Source of the DNA: Psychrobacter sp. TAE2020
Lineage (GTDB): Bacteria > Pseudomonadota > Gammaproteobacteria > Pseudomonadales > Moraxellaceae
Assembly: GCF_018919485.1 (NCBI RefSeq)
Contig: NZ_JAHLMU010000001.1
Span: 2,110,022-2,146,309, forward strand
Direction: 5' to 3'
Length of the DNA stretch: 36,288 bases
Under the pieces are notes generated by a model that was given only the letters and a program-made list of their open reading frames with translations, was not told the origin of the DNA and did not search any database. The translations under genes were made by a program, and so were the position numbers. Below, in pieces: positions 8,022 through 17,581 of the stretch. How positions within the stretch are numbered: the stretch's first letter is position 1; each line of letters begins with the position of its first letter.

Positions 8022-9308
8022 CTTGCGCACAAATTTAGCAAACTCGCTGATGATATGGCTAGTCTCAGTGTTAAGACCTTTGTGCACCCCTATTAAGTTA
8101 ATAAAACCATGCGGCGCCCCTAGCACAGTATAAGTCTCTACTTGAGTACCGTTATTTTGCAAGCGTTCAGCGTAAGCTAGTGCCTCATCGCGCAAGATAT
8201 CTAATTCAGCAGCGACGATATAGCTTGGACAGATATTGCTATTGTCACCATTCATCACTGAAACCAAAGGATGTCCTTGCGGTAAAGCACTCTGTTTGAT
8301 GTAAGCAGTATTAAAGGCTTCAGCTTCATCATTATCCAGCAATAATCCTTGGCCATAAAGCGTCCAGCTTGGATGATTAGACCCATAGTCAGTCACCGGA
8401 TATAAAGGTAGCTGCGCCAATGGTAGCGGTAAGTTACTGATGTTTTTTATAAAGGTTGGTATAGGAGCACCCGTAGAGTCTTTATCTTCACTAAGCTCTA
8501 GCCAGAGTGCTGGCGTTGGAGTAGTCACTTGCTGGGCCACTAATATCGCTAGGCAGCCACCAGCACTATCGCCTGCTAGCACGATACGTGATGATGAAGC
8601 TCCCAAGGTTTGGGAATTCTCAGCCACCCAAGCATAAGCTGCCATACAGTCTTTAAGTGCCGTTGGTGCCCGATGCTCTGGGGCTAGTCGATAATCGACG
8701 CTAACTACTGCCCAGCCAGTTTGGCTACAGACAGCATGACAAAACTCGTGATGAGTGTTGATATCACCAATACAAAACCCACCACCATGAAAAAACAGCA
8801 TCACCACATTTTTATTAGGGTCGTTAAGGTTACTGCTTGCAGCCGTTAGTTGGTGCCGAGGGTTTTGATAGCAGCGAATGGCCATATCGCCACCATCGCC
8901 ATTAGCGATAACTTGATCTTGCCAGTTAACCTCAGTATTTTTGCCAGCAGTAGTCAGGTCAGTATCAATATTAGCACTGGCCTGTCGCCAAACCTTAGGC
9001 GCTTGTATAGACACCACATCAGTCGCGAATTTCTTACGTAGTTTAAGCAGTTTATCTACGCTTAGCGGCTTTTTAAGCTGATTATTCACTGCCATAATTA
9101 AGCGTAAATGATCATCAGCATGTGGATATTGCTCAGCAGTAACAGCGTTTAAACGCTGATTGAGCTGCTTGACTACTGGTGCTGGCAGCTGACCTAAGCC
9201 TTTAAATAAATAGTGTAATCTATGCTGATAAACAGTCCGACTAGCAGCTACAGTCTTCATGCTCTTAGTCACTACAGCATTCAGCGATGGTAACGGTAAA
9301 ATAGACAT
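7998..9308 (-). CDS. Alpha/beta hydrolase, HSL-family esterase, copy B
   Basis: Probable carboxylesterase or lipase of family IV (hormone-sensitive-lipase type). The oxyanion motif HGGGF is at about 174-178, the nucleophile motif GDSAGG at 246-251 (S248), and the acid and base follow in ELDILRDEALAYAE and GAPHGFI. VDYRLAPEH is also typical. The start at 9308 is supported by an AAAGGTGAG ribosome site, while a GTG at 9359 would add 17 residues. The length from ATG is 436, longer than the usual 310, because of an N-terminal region of about 150 residues shared with its neighbour. No signal peptide is seen, so it is probably cytoplasmic. It lies 87 bases downstream of the paralogous gene and may be co-transcribed with it. 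Confidence 0.88.
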   Translation of the reverse strand: MSILPLPSLNAVVTKSMKTVAASRTVYQHRLHYLFKGLGQLPAPVVKQLNQRLNAVTAEQYPHADDHLRLIMAVNNQLKKPLSVDKLLKLRKKFATDVVSIQAPKVWRQASANIDTDLTTAGKNTEVNWQDQVIANGDGGDMAIRCYQNPRHQLTAASSNLNDPNKNVVMLFFHGGGFCIGDINTHHEFCHAVCSQTGWAVVSVDYRLAPEHRAPTALKDCMAAYAWVAENSQTLGASSSRIVLAGDSAGGCLAILVAQQVTTPTPALWLELSEDKDSTGAPIPTFIKNISNLPLPLAQLPLYPVTDYGSNHPSWTLYGQGLLLDNDEAEAFNTAYIKQSALPQGHPLVSVMNGDNSNICPSYIVAAELDILRDEALAYAERLQNNGTQVETYTVLGAPHGFINLIGVHKGLNTETSHIISEFAKFVRKLLTTEAN

Positions 9309-9395
9309 AAACTCACCTTTATTGGTCCAGTTAAAGAATAAAACGGATGCTGGTAGCACTTTATGACTTTTTTAAAACTAGCAATCACAATGCTA

Positions 9396-10832
9396 CTAAG
9401 CCGCCTGTGCTTTGTGCATACTCAGCACTTGATAGACGAAGCGGGCAAACTGTTGGATAATATAGTCAGTCTGTTGCTCAAGCCCTTGATGTACGCTCAT
9501 AAAATGCAGAAATCCATGCGGTGCACCAAGCACAGTATGAGTCTCAACTGCCACGCCATGACTTTTTAGTTGCTCAGCATACGCAAAAGCTTGGTCACGT
9601 AGGACATCCAGCTCAGCGGCTACAATATAAGTTGGGCAGACTTGTCGGTTGTCACTAGTCATCGGAGAGATCAGAGGATGCTCGCGAGTGAGCGAACTGT
9701 GCTGCAAGTAAGCGACATCGAATACCGCAATATCAGCATGATCCAATAGTAAGCCCTCACCGTATAACGCCCAGCTTGGATAGTCGGTTTCGATATCTGT
9801 CACTGGATACATTGGCATTTGCGCCATAGGCTGCGGCAAGTGCTGTAGTAACTGGTAAGTACTTTGACCGGATAAGCCTAGATCTTGCCATGAGCTGGCC
9901 GTTGGTGCAGCTATTTGTTGGGCTAGCAAAGAGGCCAGACAACCACCAGCACTGTCACCGGCCAACACAATACGTGCAGGTCGAGCTCCGAGCGTATGAC
10001 AGTGCTCAGTTAGCCAAGCGTAAGCAGCGATACAGTCTCTGAGAGCAGTTGGCGCAGGATGTTCAGGAGCTAAACGATAATCAACGCTGACTACGGCCCA
10101 GCCCGTTTTTGCACAGATAGCATGGCAGAACTCATGATGAGTGTCGATATCACCAATACAGAATCCACCACCATGCATAAATAGCATGACTATTTCATCA
10201 GGATTGGCGTGGTTGCTTTCCTTTGCGCACGCTTGGTAGCAGCGAACCTTCATAGTGCCTTGATCACTGCCCGTATCTCTACCTTCGTCAGCATTAGCAA
10301 TAAGCTTATCTTGCCAACTAACAGTAGCAGCGCTACGTTTAATAATAGGCTCGATAGCCAGCCGCTTATTAGCACGATATTGCCGCCATACTTTTGGTGT
10401 TTGCATCGCAACCGCATCAGCGGCAAACCTTTGGCGTAGACCGCCTAATGCTGCAAGCTGTAATGGAGTTTTGAGCTTAGCATTGACTGCGAGTATCAAG
10501 CGTAAGTGCGCATTAGCATGCAGATATTGCTTGGAGGTTGGGCCTTGTAAATAACTCACAAAGCCTTCTAAAAAAGGAGCAGGAACATAGCCTATGGTTT
10601 TTAGCACATAGTGTAAGGTATGCTGCTTATACTGGGCAATAGGTTTATAACTGAGTACTTTGCTAGCCATAGCATTAGTCACAGAGCGCTTTTTGATAGA
10701 GATAATCGTATCAGCGCTGCTGTCTTTTAGCTGCTCATTAGCAGTACGACCCAGAACTGCAGGGTTAAAACTGCTAGCGGTCCTATTGAATACCTTGCAT
10801 AGTGAGACTGAGCTCGTAGGTAAAACTGACAT
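9396..10832 (-). CDS. Alpha/beta hydrolase, HSL-family esterase, copy A
   Basis: A paralogue of the downstream esterase. It has HGGGF at about 220-224, GDSAGG at 292-297 (S294), VDYRLAPEHPAPTALRDC, then ELDVLRDQAFAYAE and GAPHGFLHFM for the acid and histidine. The start at 10832 is chosen because AGGAAGGA lies just upstream. The frame also allows ATG at 10865. It has 478 residues from 10832, with about 45 more residues at the N-terminus than its neighbour. Both share an N-terminal block ending in PKVWRQ that is not part of the catalytic fold and may be a lid or pairing region. The substrate cannot be read from sequence. Tandem duplication is the simplest explanation of the pair. Confidence 0.88.
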   Translation of the reverse strand: MSVLPTSSVSLCKVFNRTASSFNPAVLGRTANEQLKDSSADTIISIKKRSVTNAMASKVLSYKPIAQYKQHTLHYVLKTIGYVPAPFLEGFVSYLQGPTSKQYLHANAHLRLILAVNAKLKTPLQLAALGGLRQRFAADAVAMQTPKVWRQYRANKRLAIEPIIKRSAATVSWQDKLIANADEGRDTGSDQGTMKVRCYQACAKESNHANPDEIVMLFMHGGGFCIGDIDTHHEFCHAICAKTGWAVVSVDYRLAPEHPAPTALRDCIAAYAWLTEHCHTLGARPARIVLAGDSAGGCLASLLAQQIAAPTASSWQDLGLSGQSTYQLLQHLPQPMAQMPMYPVTDIETDYPSWALYGEGLLLDHADIAVFDVAYLQHSSLTREHPLISPMTSDNRQVCPTYIVAAELDVLRDQAFAYAEQLKSHGVAVETHTVLGAPHGFLHFMSVHQGLEQQTDYIIQQFARFVYQVLSMHKAQAA

Positions 10833-11486
10833 AACATTCCTTCCTGATAATCTTTTAACGGTCATGTTTATAGCTGGCCAAAGCGTTGATTATAAATATC
10901 ATTGACTATAGCTATCATTAATTGCCAATAGAGTTGATGATGGCTATAGACTGATATAAATCTCTGATTGCTGTATGCCAAAATATAATAAGACAATCTA
11001 CAAAAATATTAAGTGTCATTTAGTAAAAGTATAGTTGGCATCAATAAAATTATCAGGTTAAAAAATTCTAATAATACTTTTGAGTATAGCTCTATTGCTA
11101 ATAACAGACAGCTTATACAAGGCCTATTAGTTACTAATATAACGGCTAGTTGCCAACCTTAGCAGTCACTCTAGCCACCGACTATAAAGCTCTGCTTGTT
11201 AGTGTTTTTACCGCTTTTATTACTATATTAGTGGATATCTATCATTAATTAGAAAAATTCCTCCACTTTAGGCTTGAAATTGATGACCATCACCTTTATC
11301 AAGCAGCTATCGGAAGGTATTTACAATCAAAGGACTGATGATGCTAGCGTTGTTAAAAAATAGCTAGCCAAATAAATAGCTAAATAACACTTGTGAGCGT
11401 ACAAGTATCTGCATCTGAAAGTTCTGTTTTATCTGTTTTAAAAATTAACTATTTGCACTCAATTATTCAAATCACAAGGAGTTATC
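10833..11486. other. Long divergent intergenic region before grpE
   Basis: About 650 AT-rich bases between the esterase start and grpE. No reading frame with a ribosome site stands out on either strand. The supported element is a sigma-32-like promoter at 11273-11299. The roughly 190-base untranslated leader between that promoter and grpE holds no clear hairpin. Confidence 0.5.
11273..11299 (+). promoter_or_regulatory. Sigma-32-like heat-shock promoter for grpE
   Basis: CTTGAAA at 11273-11279 is an exact match to the sigma-32 -35 element. About 13 bases later, ACCTTTAT gives a partial match to the -10 (CCCCATNT). It would produce a leader of about 180 bases. The -10 match is modest. Confidence 0.5.
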
Positions 11487-12092
11487 ATGAGCGAACAAAC
11501 CCCAAACCATGAATTCGATACTAAAGATCCAAAAGCAGCACAAAGCAATATCGAACGTGAAGGTAGTGTGTTAGAAGAGACGATTGAAGAATTTAACCCT
11601 GAGGTTAATGAAGGCGATAATCAAACTATCGATAATGACATTAGCCTTGAAGCCTTTCAGGCACGTATTGCCGAGCTGGAAAGTGAAGTCAAAAAGTCTA
11701 AAGAGAGTACCGCTCGCGCTAATGCTGAGACTTATAATGCGCAAAAACGTATGGAGCAAGAAGCCGATAAGAGCAGAAAGTTTGCTTTGCAGAAATTTGC
11801 CAAAGAGTTATTAGAAGTGGTTGATAACTTAGAGCGTGCTATTGAAAACGTTAATGATGATGACGCTGTTAGCGAAGGTATCAAGCTTACTCATAAAGCG
11901 CTTATAAGCGTATTAAACAAAAATGGTGTCGAAGTGGTTGACCCGGCTGGCGAAAAGTTTAACGCTGATCTTCATGAAGCGGTTGGTATTGATCCACAAG
12001 CTGCTGCAGACACAGTAGGCGTAGTACTACAAAAAGGCTATAGCTTAAACGGTCGTCTATTACGCCCAGCTATGGTGCAAGTCGGTCAATAG
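11487..12092 (+). CDS. grpE: Nucleotide exchange factor GrpE
   Basis: Co-chaperone that releases ADP from DnaK. The 201-residue protein has an acidic disordered N-terminus, a long coiled coil at about 50-100, and the conserved block KFAKELLEVVDNLERAIE followed by the C-terminal beta domain (NGVEVVDPAGEKFNADLHEA, then GYSLNGRLLRPAMVQVG). Its length is normal for the family. A good AAGGAG ribosome site lies eight bases before ATG 11487. It is directly upstream of dnaK but separated by 241 bases that carry a second promoter, so the two can be transcribed apart. Confidence 0.97.
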   Translation: MSEQTPNHEFDTKDPKAAQSNIEREGSVLEETIEEFNPEVNEGDNQTIDNDISLEAFQARIAELESEVKKSKESTARANAETYNAQKRMEQEADKSRKFALQKFAKELLEVVDNLERAIENVNDDDAVSEGIKLTHKALISVLNKNGVEVVDPAGEKFNADLHEAVGIDPQAAADTVGVVLQKGYSLNGRLLRPAMVQVGQ

Positions 12093-12128
12093 TTTTAGTC
12101 AAGGCTACTGTACTTCTGTGAGTGGATA

Positions 12129-12149
12129 ACCCTTATCAAAGGTAAGGGT
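12129..12149 (+). other. Hairpin in the grpE-dnaK spacer
   Basis: ACCCTTA (12129-12135) pairs with TAAGGGT (12143-12149) around a 7-base loop. No T run follows, so it is not a standard terminator. It may protect the 3' end of grpE mRNA or reduce read-through. A TTGACA hexamer starts two bases later and could be the -35 of a vegetative dnaK promoter with AATTAT as a weak -10. Confidence 0.35.
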
Positions 12150-12194
12150 ATTGACAAAACTTCACACAAAAGCAAATTATTGTACTGTTAGTGA

Positions 12195-12223
12195 CTTGAA
12201 AAAACTTACACTCAAACCGATAT
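12195..12223 (+). promoter_or_regulatory. Sigma-32-like heat-shock promoter for dnaK
   Basis: CTTGAAA at 12195-12201, a 14-base spacer, and ACCGATAT at 12216-12223 give a good match to the sigma-32 consensus CTTGAAA-N13/15-CCCCATNT. It lies about 110 bases before dnaK. Confidence 0.75.
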
Positions 12224-12333
12224 AAAGCAACAAGTAACCGCTTAGCAGCTTAACCAATCAGCTGATAAGCGCATTCATAATAGAGTTATTAATAAAATAT
12301 TAACATACTAAAACTAATTAGGAGTAATTAACG

Positions 12334-14277
12334 ATGGGTAAAGTAATAGGTATAGATTTAGGTACTACTAACTCATGTGTCGCTGTATTAGAAGGTGACT
12401 CAGTTAAGATTATTGAAAATGCTGAAGGTACTCGTACTACTCCTTCAATCGTCGCTTATAAAGATGATGAAACTTTAGTAGGTCAGTCAGCTAAGCGTCA
12501 AGCAGTTACTAACCCGAACAATACTTTGTTTGCCATTAAGCGCCTCATTGGTCGTCGTTTTGATGACAAAGTCGTGCAAAAAGATATTGGGATGGTACCT
12601 TACAAAATCGCTAAAGCAGACAACGGTGATGCTTGGGTCGAAATCAACGGTAAAAAACTAGCGCCACCACAAGTTTCTGCTGAAATCTTGAAAAAGATGA
12701 AAAAGACAGCCGAAGACTATCTTGGTGAGAGCGTTACAGAAGCCGTTATTACGGTACCTGCTTACTTCAATGACTCACAGCGTCAAGCCACTAAAGATGC
12801 TGGTAAAATCGCTGGTCTAGACGTTAAGCGTATCATTAACGAGCCGACTGCTGCTGCGCTTGCTTATGGTATGGACAAAAAACAAGGTGATCGCACTATC
12901 GCAGTTTATGACTTAGGTGGTGGTACTTTTGACGTATCAATCATCGAGATTGCTGATGTTGATGGCGAGCAACAGTTCGAAGTATTAGCAACCAATGGTG
13001 ATACTTTCCTTGGTGGTGAAGATTTTGACTCAGCATTGATCGAATATTTAGTTGCAGAGTTCAAAAAAGACCAAGACGTCAACCTAAAAGGTGACTCTCT
13101 AGCGATGCAGCGTCTAAAAGAAGCTGCCGAAAAAGCTAAAATTGAGTTATCAAGTGCTCAAAGCACTGAAGTAAACTTGCCTTATATCACTGCTGATAGC
13201 AATGGTCCTAAGCATTTGGTAGTTACCGTTAGCCGCTCGAAGCTTGAGAGCTTAACGGAAGCCTTGGTACAGCGTACTATGGGTCCTTGTAAAATCGCTA
13301 TCGATGATGCTGGTCTAAAAACCTCTGAAATCGATGATGTGATCTTAGTAGGTGGCCAGACTCGTATGCCATTAGTGCAAAAACAAGTCCAAGACTTCTT
13401 TGGTCAAGAGCCACGTAAAGATGTTAACCCTGATGAAGCGGTAGCCGCAGGTGCAGCAATCCAAGGTGCAGTATTGTCTGGCGAAAAAACAGACGTCTTG
13501 CTACTTGACGTGACGCCTTTGACACTTGGTATCGAAACAATGGGTGGGGTATTGACGCCAATCATTGAGAAAAACACTATGATTCCTACTAAGAAATCAC
13601 AAGTATTCTCAACGGCAGAAGACAACCAGCCAGCAGTAACGATTCAGGTTTATCAAGGTGAGCGTAAAATCGCTAACCAGAATAAACAGCTTGGTCGTTT
13701 CGACTTGACGGACATTCCACCAGCACCACGTGGCTTGCCACAAATCGAAGTAAGCTTCGATATCAACGCTGATGGTATTATGAATATTTCAGCTACTGAT
13801 AAAGGTACTGGTAAAGCACAAAGTATCCAAATCAAAGCGGATTCTGGTTTGTCGGACGAAGAAGTCGAACAAATGGTGCGTGATGCAGAAGCGAACGCTG
13901 CAGAAGATGAAAAGTTCGCTAACTTAGCACAAGTTCGCAACGAAGCTGATGGTCGTATCCATGCAGTACAAAAAGCACTAAAAGATGCTGAAGATAAAGT
14001 TACTGCAGAAGAAAAATCATCAGTAGAAACTGCGATCTCTGAGCTTGAAATGGCTGCTAAAGAAGATGATCATGATGACATCAAGTCTAAACTTGAAGCA
14101 TTAGACAACGCTTTCTTACCAGTCAGCCAGAAGATTTACGCTGATGCTGGCGCAGGTAGTGAAGGTATGGATCCAAGTCAGTTCCAACAAGGCGCAGATT
14201 CAGCAGCTGATAACAATCAGACTAATGATGATGTAGTTGATGCTGAATTTACAGAAGTAGAAGAAGATAAGAAGTAG
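12334..14277 (+). CDS. dnaK: Chaperone protein DnaK (Hsp70)
   Basis: ATP-dependent cytoplasmic chaperone. All actin-fold motifs are present: [13 protein letters not shown] at the N-terminus, [27 protein letters not shown] and the adenosine motif LVGGQTRMP. The interdomain linker reads [12 protein letters not shown], followed by the substrate-binding beta domain and the helical lid. The C-terminus is acidic ([16 protein letters not shown]), as in other proteobacterial DnaK. The length of 647 is normal. An AGGAGT ribosome site precedes ATG 12334. No dnaJ follows: a terminator ends the unit and the next gene is on the other strand, so DnaJ must be encoded elsewhere. Confidence 0.99.
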   Translation: MGKVIGIDLGTTNSCVAVLEGDSVKIIENAEGTRTTPSIVAYKDDETLVGQSAKRQAVTNPNNTLFAIKRLIGRRFDDKVVQKDIGMVPYKIAKADNGDAWVEINGKKLAPPQVSAEILKKMKKTAEDYLGESVTEAVITVPAYFNDSQRQATKDAGKIAGLDVKRIINEPTAAALAYGMDKKQGDRTIAVYDLGGGTFDVSIIEIADVDGEQQFEVLATNGDTFLGGEDFDSALIEYLVAEFKKDQDVNLKGDSLAMQRLKEAAEKAKIELSSAQSTEVNLPYITADSNGPKHLVVTVSRSKLESLTEALVQRTMGPCKIAIDDAGLKTSEIDDVILVGGQTRMPLVQKQVQDFFGQEPRKDVNPDEAVAAGAAIQGAVLSGEKTDVLLLDVTPLTLGIETMGGVLTPIIEKNTMIPTKKSQVFSTAEDNQPAVTIQVYQGERKIANQNKQLGRFDLTDIPPAPRGLPQIEVSFDINADGIMNISATDKGTGKAQSIQIKADSGLSDEEVEQMVRDAEANAAEDEKFANLAQVRNEADGRIHAVQKALKDAEDKVTAEEKSSVETAISELEMAAKEDDHDDIKSKLEALDNAFLPVSQKIYADAGAGSEGMDPSQFQQGADSAADNNQTNDDVVDAEFTEVEEDKK

Positions 14278-14324
14278 TCTTCTAAAGTTTAAGTTTTTAT
14301 AGAAGCTATTGATCTGTATAAAAT

Positions 14325-14354
14325 AAAAACGCACCTTTCGAGGTGCGTTTTTTT
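14325..14354. terminator. Bidirectional terminator after dnaK and bioC
   Basis: A perfect 8-bp GC-rich stem (ACGCACCT with AGGTGCGT) with a TTCG tetraloop, a run of seven T after it and an A run before it. It can stop dnaK from the left and bioC from the right. Confidence 0.93.
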
Positions 14355-14385
14355 ATGCCTCTCATCAGCATAAGATAAGATTTTT

Positions 14386-15195
14386 CTAAGCCTTAAAGGC
14401 GCTCAGTATTAGTACTTCGTAAGTCAAAATAACACAAGGATTACCTTGTTGATCTTTATTGCAGAACTGCTGCCAATAATCCCGCTCAAATTGTTGCAAA
14501 CGGGTTTTTGTCCAAGTAAAGCCCTGATTGTCATTTGCTTGTGCTTGTGTGCGATTGGTCGATACGCCGGTTAATTGCATATGTTTTAATACGGCGTAAG
14601 GATTGGCAAAGGGTAAATCAAAGCGTTGAATAGTTAATTCAATATTTTCAAAACCAGCATCCGCTAATGCTAATTGCCATTGGTCAATCTCTGGATACTG
14701 TAATCCTTGACCGGTTAAGGCTTTGATTTGTGAAAAGTTATTTGCAGTAAAAGTGTTAAAAATTAATTGGCCTTTAGCTTGTAGGCGCAGCGCAGATTGT
14801 CGTATAAAGCTCAATGGATTATCAAACCATTGCACAGTATTGGCGCTGATTATCAGGCTATGATTTCCCTGAAGATCCATAGTCTCAGCATCACCAATTG
14901 CTATCTTGGCAGTGGCCAAAATTGATTGCAAGGTAGCGGCTTGTTCAGCGCACAACTCATTGATAAACCAGTGCTGACTTTGAATATGCGCTGCTATCAG
15001 GCGGGTCATCTGACCCGTCCCTGCACCGATTTCTAACACACTGTGTTGCTCAGTATCAACAATATTGTTTAGTAAGTATTGACATACTTGCTGCTGAATA
15101 TTGGCATGCTGGTCATAGTGGTTCGCACTGGCAAAATGGCGAGCGATGGTTTGCTTTCTACTACTGAAATTATAAGGTGGAGCGAGGGTTTTCAT
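14386..15195 (-). CDS. bioC: Malonyl-[acyl-carrier protein] O-methyltransferase BioC
   Basis: SAM-dependent methyltransferase that masks malonyl-ACP as its methyl ester so that fatty-acid synthesis can build pimeloyl-ACP for biotin. Visible features are the early ARHFASANHYDQHANIQQQV segment typical of BioC, the SAM motif VLEIGAGTGQMT, GDAETMDL and NTVQWFDNP, and a C-terminal YEVLILSA strand. Two starts are possible: ATG 15195 (269 residues), or TTG 15213, which adds six residues. Neither has a strong ribosome site. It follows bioF by about 60 bases on the same strand, and the pairing with bioF favours BioC over another class I methyltransferase. Confidence 0.88.
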   Translation of the reverse strand: MKTLAPPYNFSSRKQTIARHFASANHYDQHANIQQQVCQYLLNNIVDTEQHSVLEIGAGTGQMTRLIAAHIQSQHWFINELCAEQAATLQSILATAKIAIGDAETMDLQGNHSLIISANTVQWFDNPLSFIRQSALRLQAKGQLIFNTFTANNFSQIKALTGQGLQYPEIDQWQLALADAGFENIELTIQRFDLPFANPYAVLKHMQLTGVSTNRTQAQANDNQGFTWTKTRLQQFERDYWQQFCNKDQQGNPCVILTYEVLILSAFKA

Positions 15196-15254
15196 AATAT
15201 TTGTTGCATCCAAATAAGCTGATTGTGGCTTGATAGCATGACTAGCATCTAAAA

Positions 15255-16481
15255 CTATAATTGTTGTATGAGCAGTTGGCAGTCCTCATTTGTCAGCCTA
15301 GCATTCATAACCAAACGTATACGAGCACTATTTGCAGGAACAGTAGGTGGTCTGATAGGCAATGCATAAAAGCCAGCTCCTTGTAATTGTTGAGCTTTGG
15401 CAATAGTCCGAGCATTATCACCCAATATATAAGGTATAATAGGGGATTGATAAATGACCTTTTCAACCGTTGGTGACACTCTATGCTGTTGCTCAATAGC
15501 TTGGCTAATCGTTATCGATAATTGAGCCAAATGCGTGCGTTGAGCCGTTAGTTTTGACATTTTTGCTAAAATAAATCGTGTCCAAGCGTGATTTATTGGC
15601 GGCAATGCTGTGCTAAAAATCAATGGCCGCATATGGTTAATCAGCCATTGTCTAGCGACATCATTGCACATTATATAAGCCCCAACCGAGGCAAAAGCTT
15701 TACCAAAGGTACCGACTAAATAATCTATATCAGTTAGAGTATCAGTCTCCTCTGCCAGTCCCAAGCCTGTGTTACCTAGAATGCCGATGGCATGGGCCTC
15801 ATCGATATACAGCTCTATGCGAGAGTCCTTAGCTTTCAATTCCACTAACTTAGGTAAGTCAGCGCGGTCACCATCCATACTGAAAATACTCTCAGTAACA
15901 ATAATAATGCGCTCAACGTTTGGGTCTGCTTGCTCAATAAATTTAGCCAAATGCTCATAATCGTTGTGTCGGTAACGACGATAAGTGACCAGCTTACTTT
16001 GGCTCAAACGTAGGCCATCAATAATGCTCGCATGTACCAGTTTGTCAGCTAGAATAAGGGTATTAACTGGCAATGTAGTTAAGGCTGGTAAGATACCAAT
16101 ATTGGCATGGTAACCACTGTTGAACACTAATACCGATTTCGATATGTCGTCTTTGCTTACTGCCGCTTGATACCACTGCTGCAATTCATACTCTAGTGCT
16201 TGTAGCTGGGTATCGTTACCGGTGAGAAGCCGTGAAGAAGTGGCACTCATTCTAGGTACTTGTGTCACGGGTAACTGGGCTATTTGGCTAAGAAACTCAG
16301 TCTGTAGCTCAGAATCAGAGCCTAAGCCAAGATAATCATTACTAGCGATATTAAGTAGTTTTTTACCCTTGATAATGACACACGAACCTTGGTGCTCTAG
16401 ATTTGACAAATCGCGGTATTGCTGTTGAGACTTTAAGGTCGTTAAGGATTGTTGCAACTGCTCCACTATAGAACTTGTCAT
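15255..16481 (-). CDS. bioF: 8-amino-7-oxononanoate synthase BioF
   Basis: PLP enzyme that condenses pimeloyl-ACP with alanine in biotin synthesis. It has the alpha-oxoamine synthase pattern: NDYLGL near 48-53, FNSGYHANIG (120-129), ESIFSMDGD, the DEAH motif (227-230) that contacts PLP, and the Schiff-base lysine K261 in TFGKAFAS. At 408 residues it is about 20 longer than E. coli BioF. The start has an AGGAAT ribosome site. It could in principle be glycine C-acetyltransferase, but bioC directly downstream supports biotin. bioA, bioB, bioD and a pimeloyl-ester hydrolase are not in this window. Confidence 0.9.
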   Translation of the reverse strand: MTSSIVEQLQQSLTTLKSQQQYRDLSNLEHQGSCVIIKGKKLLNIASNDYLGLGSDSELQTEFLSQIAQLPVTQVPRMSATSSRLLTGNDTQLQALEYELQQWYQAAVSKDDISKSVLVFNSGYHANIGILPALTTLPVNTLILADKLVHASIIDGLRLSQSKLVTYRRYRHNDYEHLAKFIEQADPNVERIIIVTESIFSMDGDRADLPKLVELKAKDSRIELYIDEAHAIGILGNTGLGLAEETDTLTDIDYLVGTFGKAFASVGAYIMCNDVARQWLINHMRPLIFSTALPPINHAWTRFILAKMSKLTAQRTHLAQLSITISQAIEQQHRVSPTVEKVIYQSPIIPYILGDNARTIAKAQQLQGAGFYALPIRPPTVPANSARIRLVMNARLTNEDCQLLIQQL

Positions 16482-16810
16482 ATTTATTTATTCCTGTAAT
16501 TTATTTCAACTTTATGGCATTAGTTATCGCTTTAGTAAGTAGAAAGTATTGCACAAATCGCCTACTTGTAACAAAAAATTTCATATATCAAGTTTTGTAA
16601 CTAAGTATAGGACAAACACTTGCAAAACTTAACTCTCGGACTGCTAAACACAGACAGATTGAAATAAATATTTTGTTAATATAACCCTATCGTAAGCAAA
16701 CAAGGCGATATGGTTATTACTGCTTTTATCAGTAGTGTTAGAAGTTGTTTAGATAACCTTAATATAAATAGATAACTTGTTTGTCAAAATACACCTTAAA
16801 GGAGAACACA
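16482..16810. other. Divergent intergenic region between bioF and the outer-membrane barrel gene
   Basis: AT-rich, with no coding frame that carries a ribosome site except the TTG-initiated extension of the barrel gene. A weak inverted repeat (ACAAAA and TTTTGT, about 16 bases apart near 16571-16598) lies in the bioF-proximal half. No convincing BirA-type operator is seen. Confidence 0.4.
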
Positions 16811-17365
16811 ATGAAAACTTTACAAAAGACTCTATTGGCTCTAGTAGCTGGCTCATTAGTTAGCGTAGGCGCTCAAGCTGCTATCTCTTATGGTAATGGT
16901 TATACTGGTCAGCCATACGTCGGTGTTAAAGTCGGTCAGTTTGATCTAGATGTTGATAACGCTGATAAGCCTACTGCTTATGGTGTATATGGTGGTTATA
17001 ACTTCGATCCTAATTTCGGTGTAGAAGCTGAATATGTTGGTTCAAGTGATGCTGACTATAGAGGTGGTGATATTAATGCCAAAACTTACGGCGCTTACGG
17101 TACTTACCGCTATGCTTTCGCTGATACCGGTATCTATGCCAAAGGTAAGCTAGGTGTTGCAAAAACTAAAGTAGAAGGTGACTACACTACTCGTGTTGGT
17201 GCTACTGATATCAAAACTAATACTTACTCAGATAGCGAAACTAGCTTAGCTGGTGGTATTGGTCTTGGCTATGCTGTAAACCCAAGTTTTGGTGTTGAAG
17301 CAGAATACGACATCCTAGGTAGCGATGCTAATCTAATGACTGTTGGTGCCCATCTAAAGTTCTAA
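16811..17365 (+). CDS. Small outer-membrane beta-barrel protein
   Basis: A 184-residue exported protein. The signal peptide covers the first 23 residues or so (hydrophobic LLALVAGSLVSVGAQA, cut after AQA). The mature part alternates polar and aromatic residues in amphipathic strands (YVGVKVGQFDLDV, YGVYGGYNFD, FGVEAEYVG, YGAYGTYRYAF, YAKGKLGVAKTK, LAGGIGLGYAV) and ends in phenylalanine (VGAHLKF), the outer-membrane assembly signal. This is an eight-strand barrel of the OmpA/opacity-like type without a peptidoglycan domain. The start is chosen at 16811 for its AAAGGAG ribosome site rather than the earlier TTG at 16781. A terminator follows, so it is probably a single-gene unit. The role (surface stability, adhesion) is not readable. 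Confidence 0.85.
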   Translation: MKTLQKTLLALVAGSLVSVGAQAAISYGNGYTGQPYVGVKVGQFDLDVDNADKPTAYGVYGGYNFDPNFGVEAEYVGSSDADYRGGDINAKTYGAYGTYRYAFADTGIYAKGKLGVAKTKVEGDYTTRVGATDIKTNTYSDSETSLAGGIGLGYAVNPSFGVEAEYDILGSDANLMTVGAHLKF

Positions 17366-17403
17366 TTTAGCAGCATTCAATGATCAAAGTATAAAGATAT
17401 AAA

Positions 17404-17437
17404 ATAAAAAAACGACCACTAAGTTGGTCGTTTTTTT
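17404..17437 (+). terminator. Terminator after the barrel gene
   Basis: An 8-bp stem (AACGACCA, 17411-17418, with TGGTCGTT, 17425-17432), a 6-base loop and a run of seven T. Confidence 0.92.
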
Positions 17438-17581
17438 GTGTCTCTAATATGTATTATAAAATTTTGTTTGGTGCTGCACTTTAAATAATAACTAATAGTA
17501 TAATACTGATTTTTAAGACAATATTAATAGTTGAACTGTGTTACATTAAAGTATGGAACCATAAAGAGGGAGGAGACAACA

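Noticed and set aside
9309..9359. GTG start of esterase copy B at 9359
   Set aside because: ATG 9308 has a clear AAAGGTGAG ribosome site and aligns better with the neighbouring paralogue.
9363..9569. Plus-strand frame of 68 codons overlapping the esterase genes
   Set aside because: It is a mirror of the coding strand of esterase A, has no ribosome site and matches no protein pattern. Other opposite-strand frames inside dnaK, fhs, hisH, hchA and avtA were left out for the same reason.
15255..16481. Glycine C-acetyltransferase (Kbl) instead of BioF
   Set aside because: The fold is shared, but the gene is followed by bioC and no threonine dehydrogenase gene is nearby.
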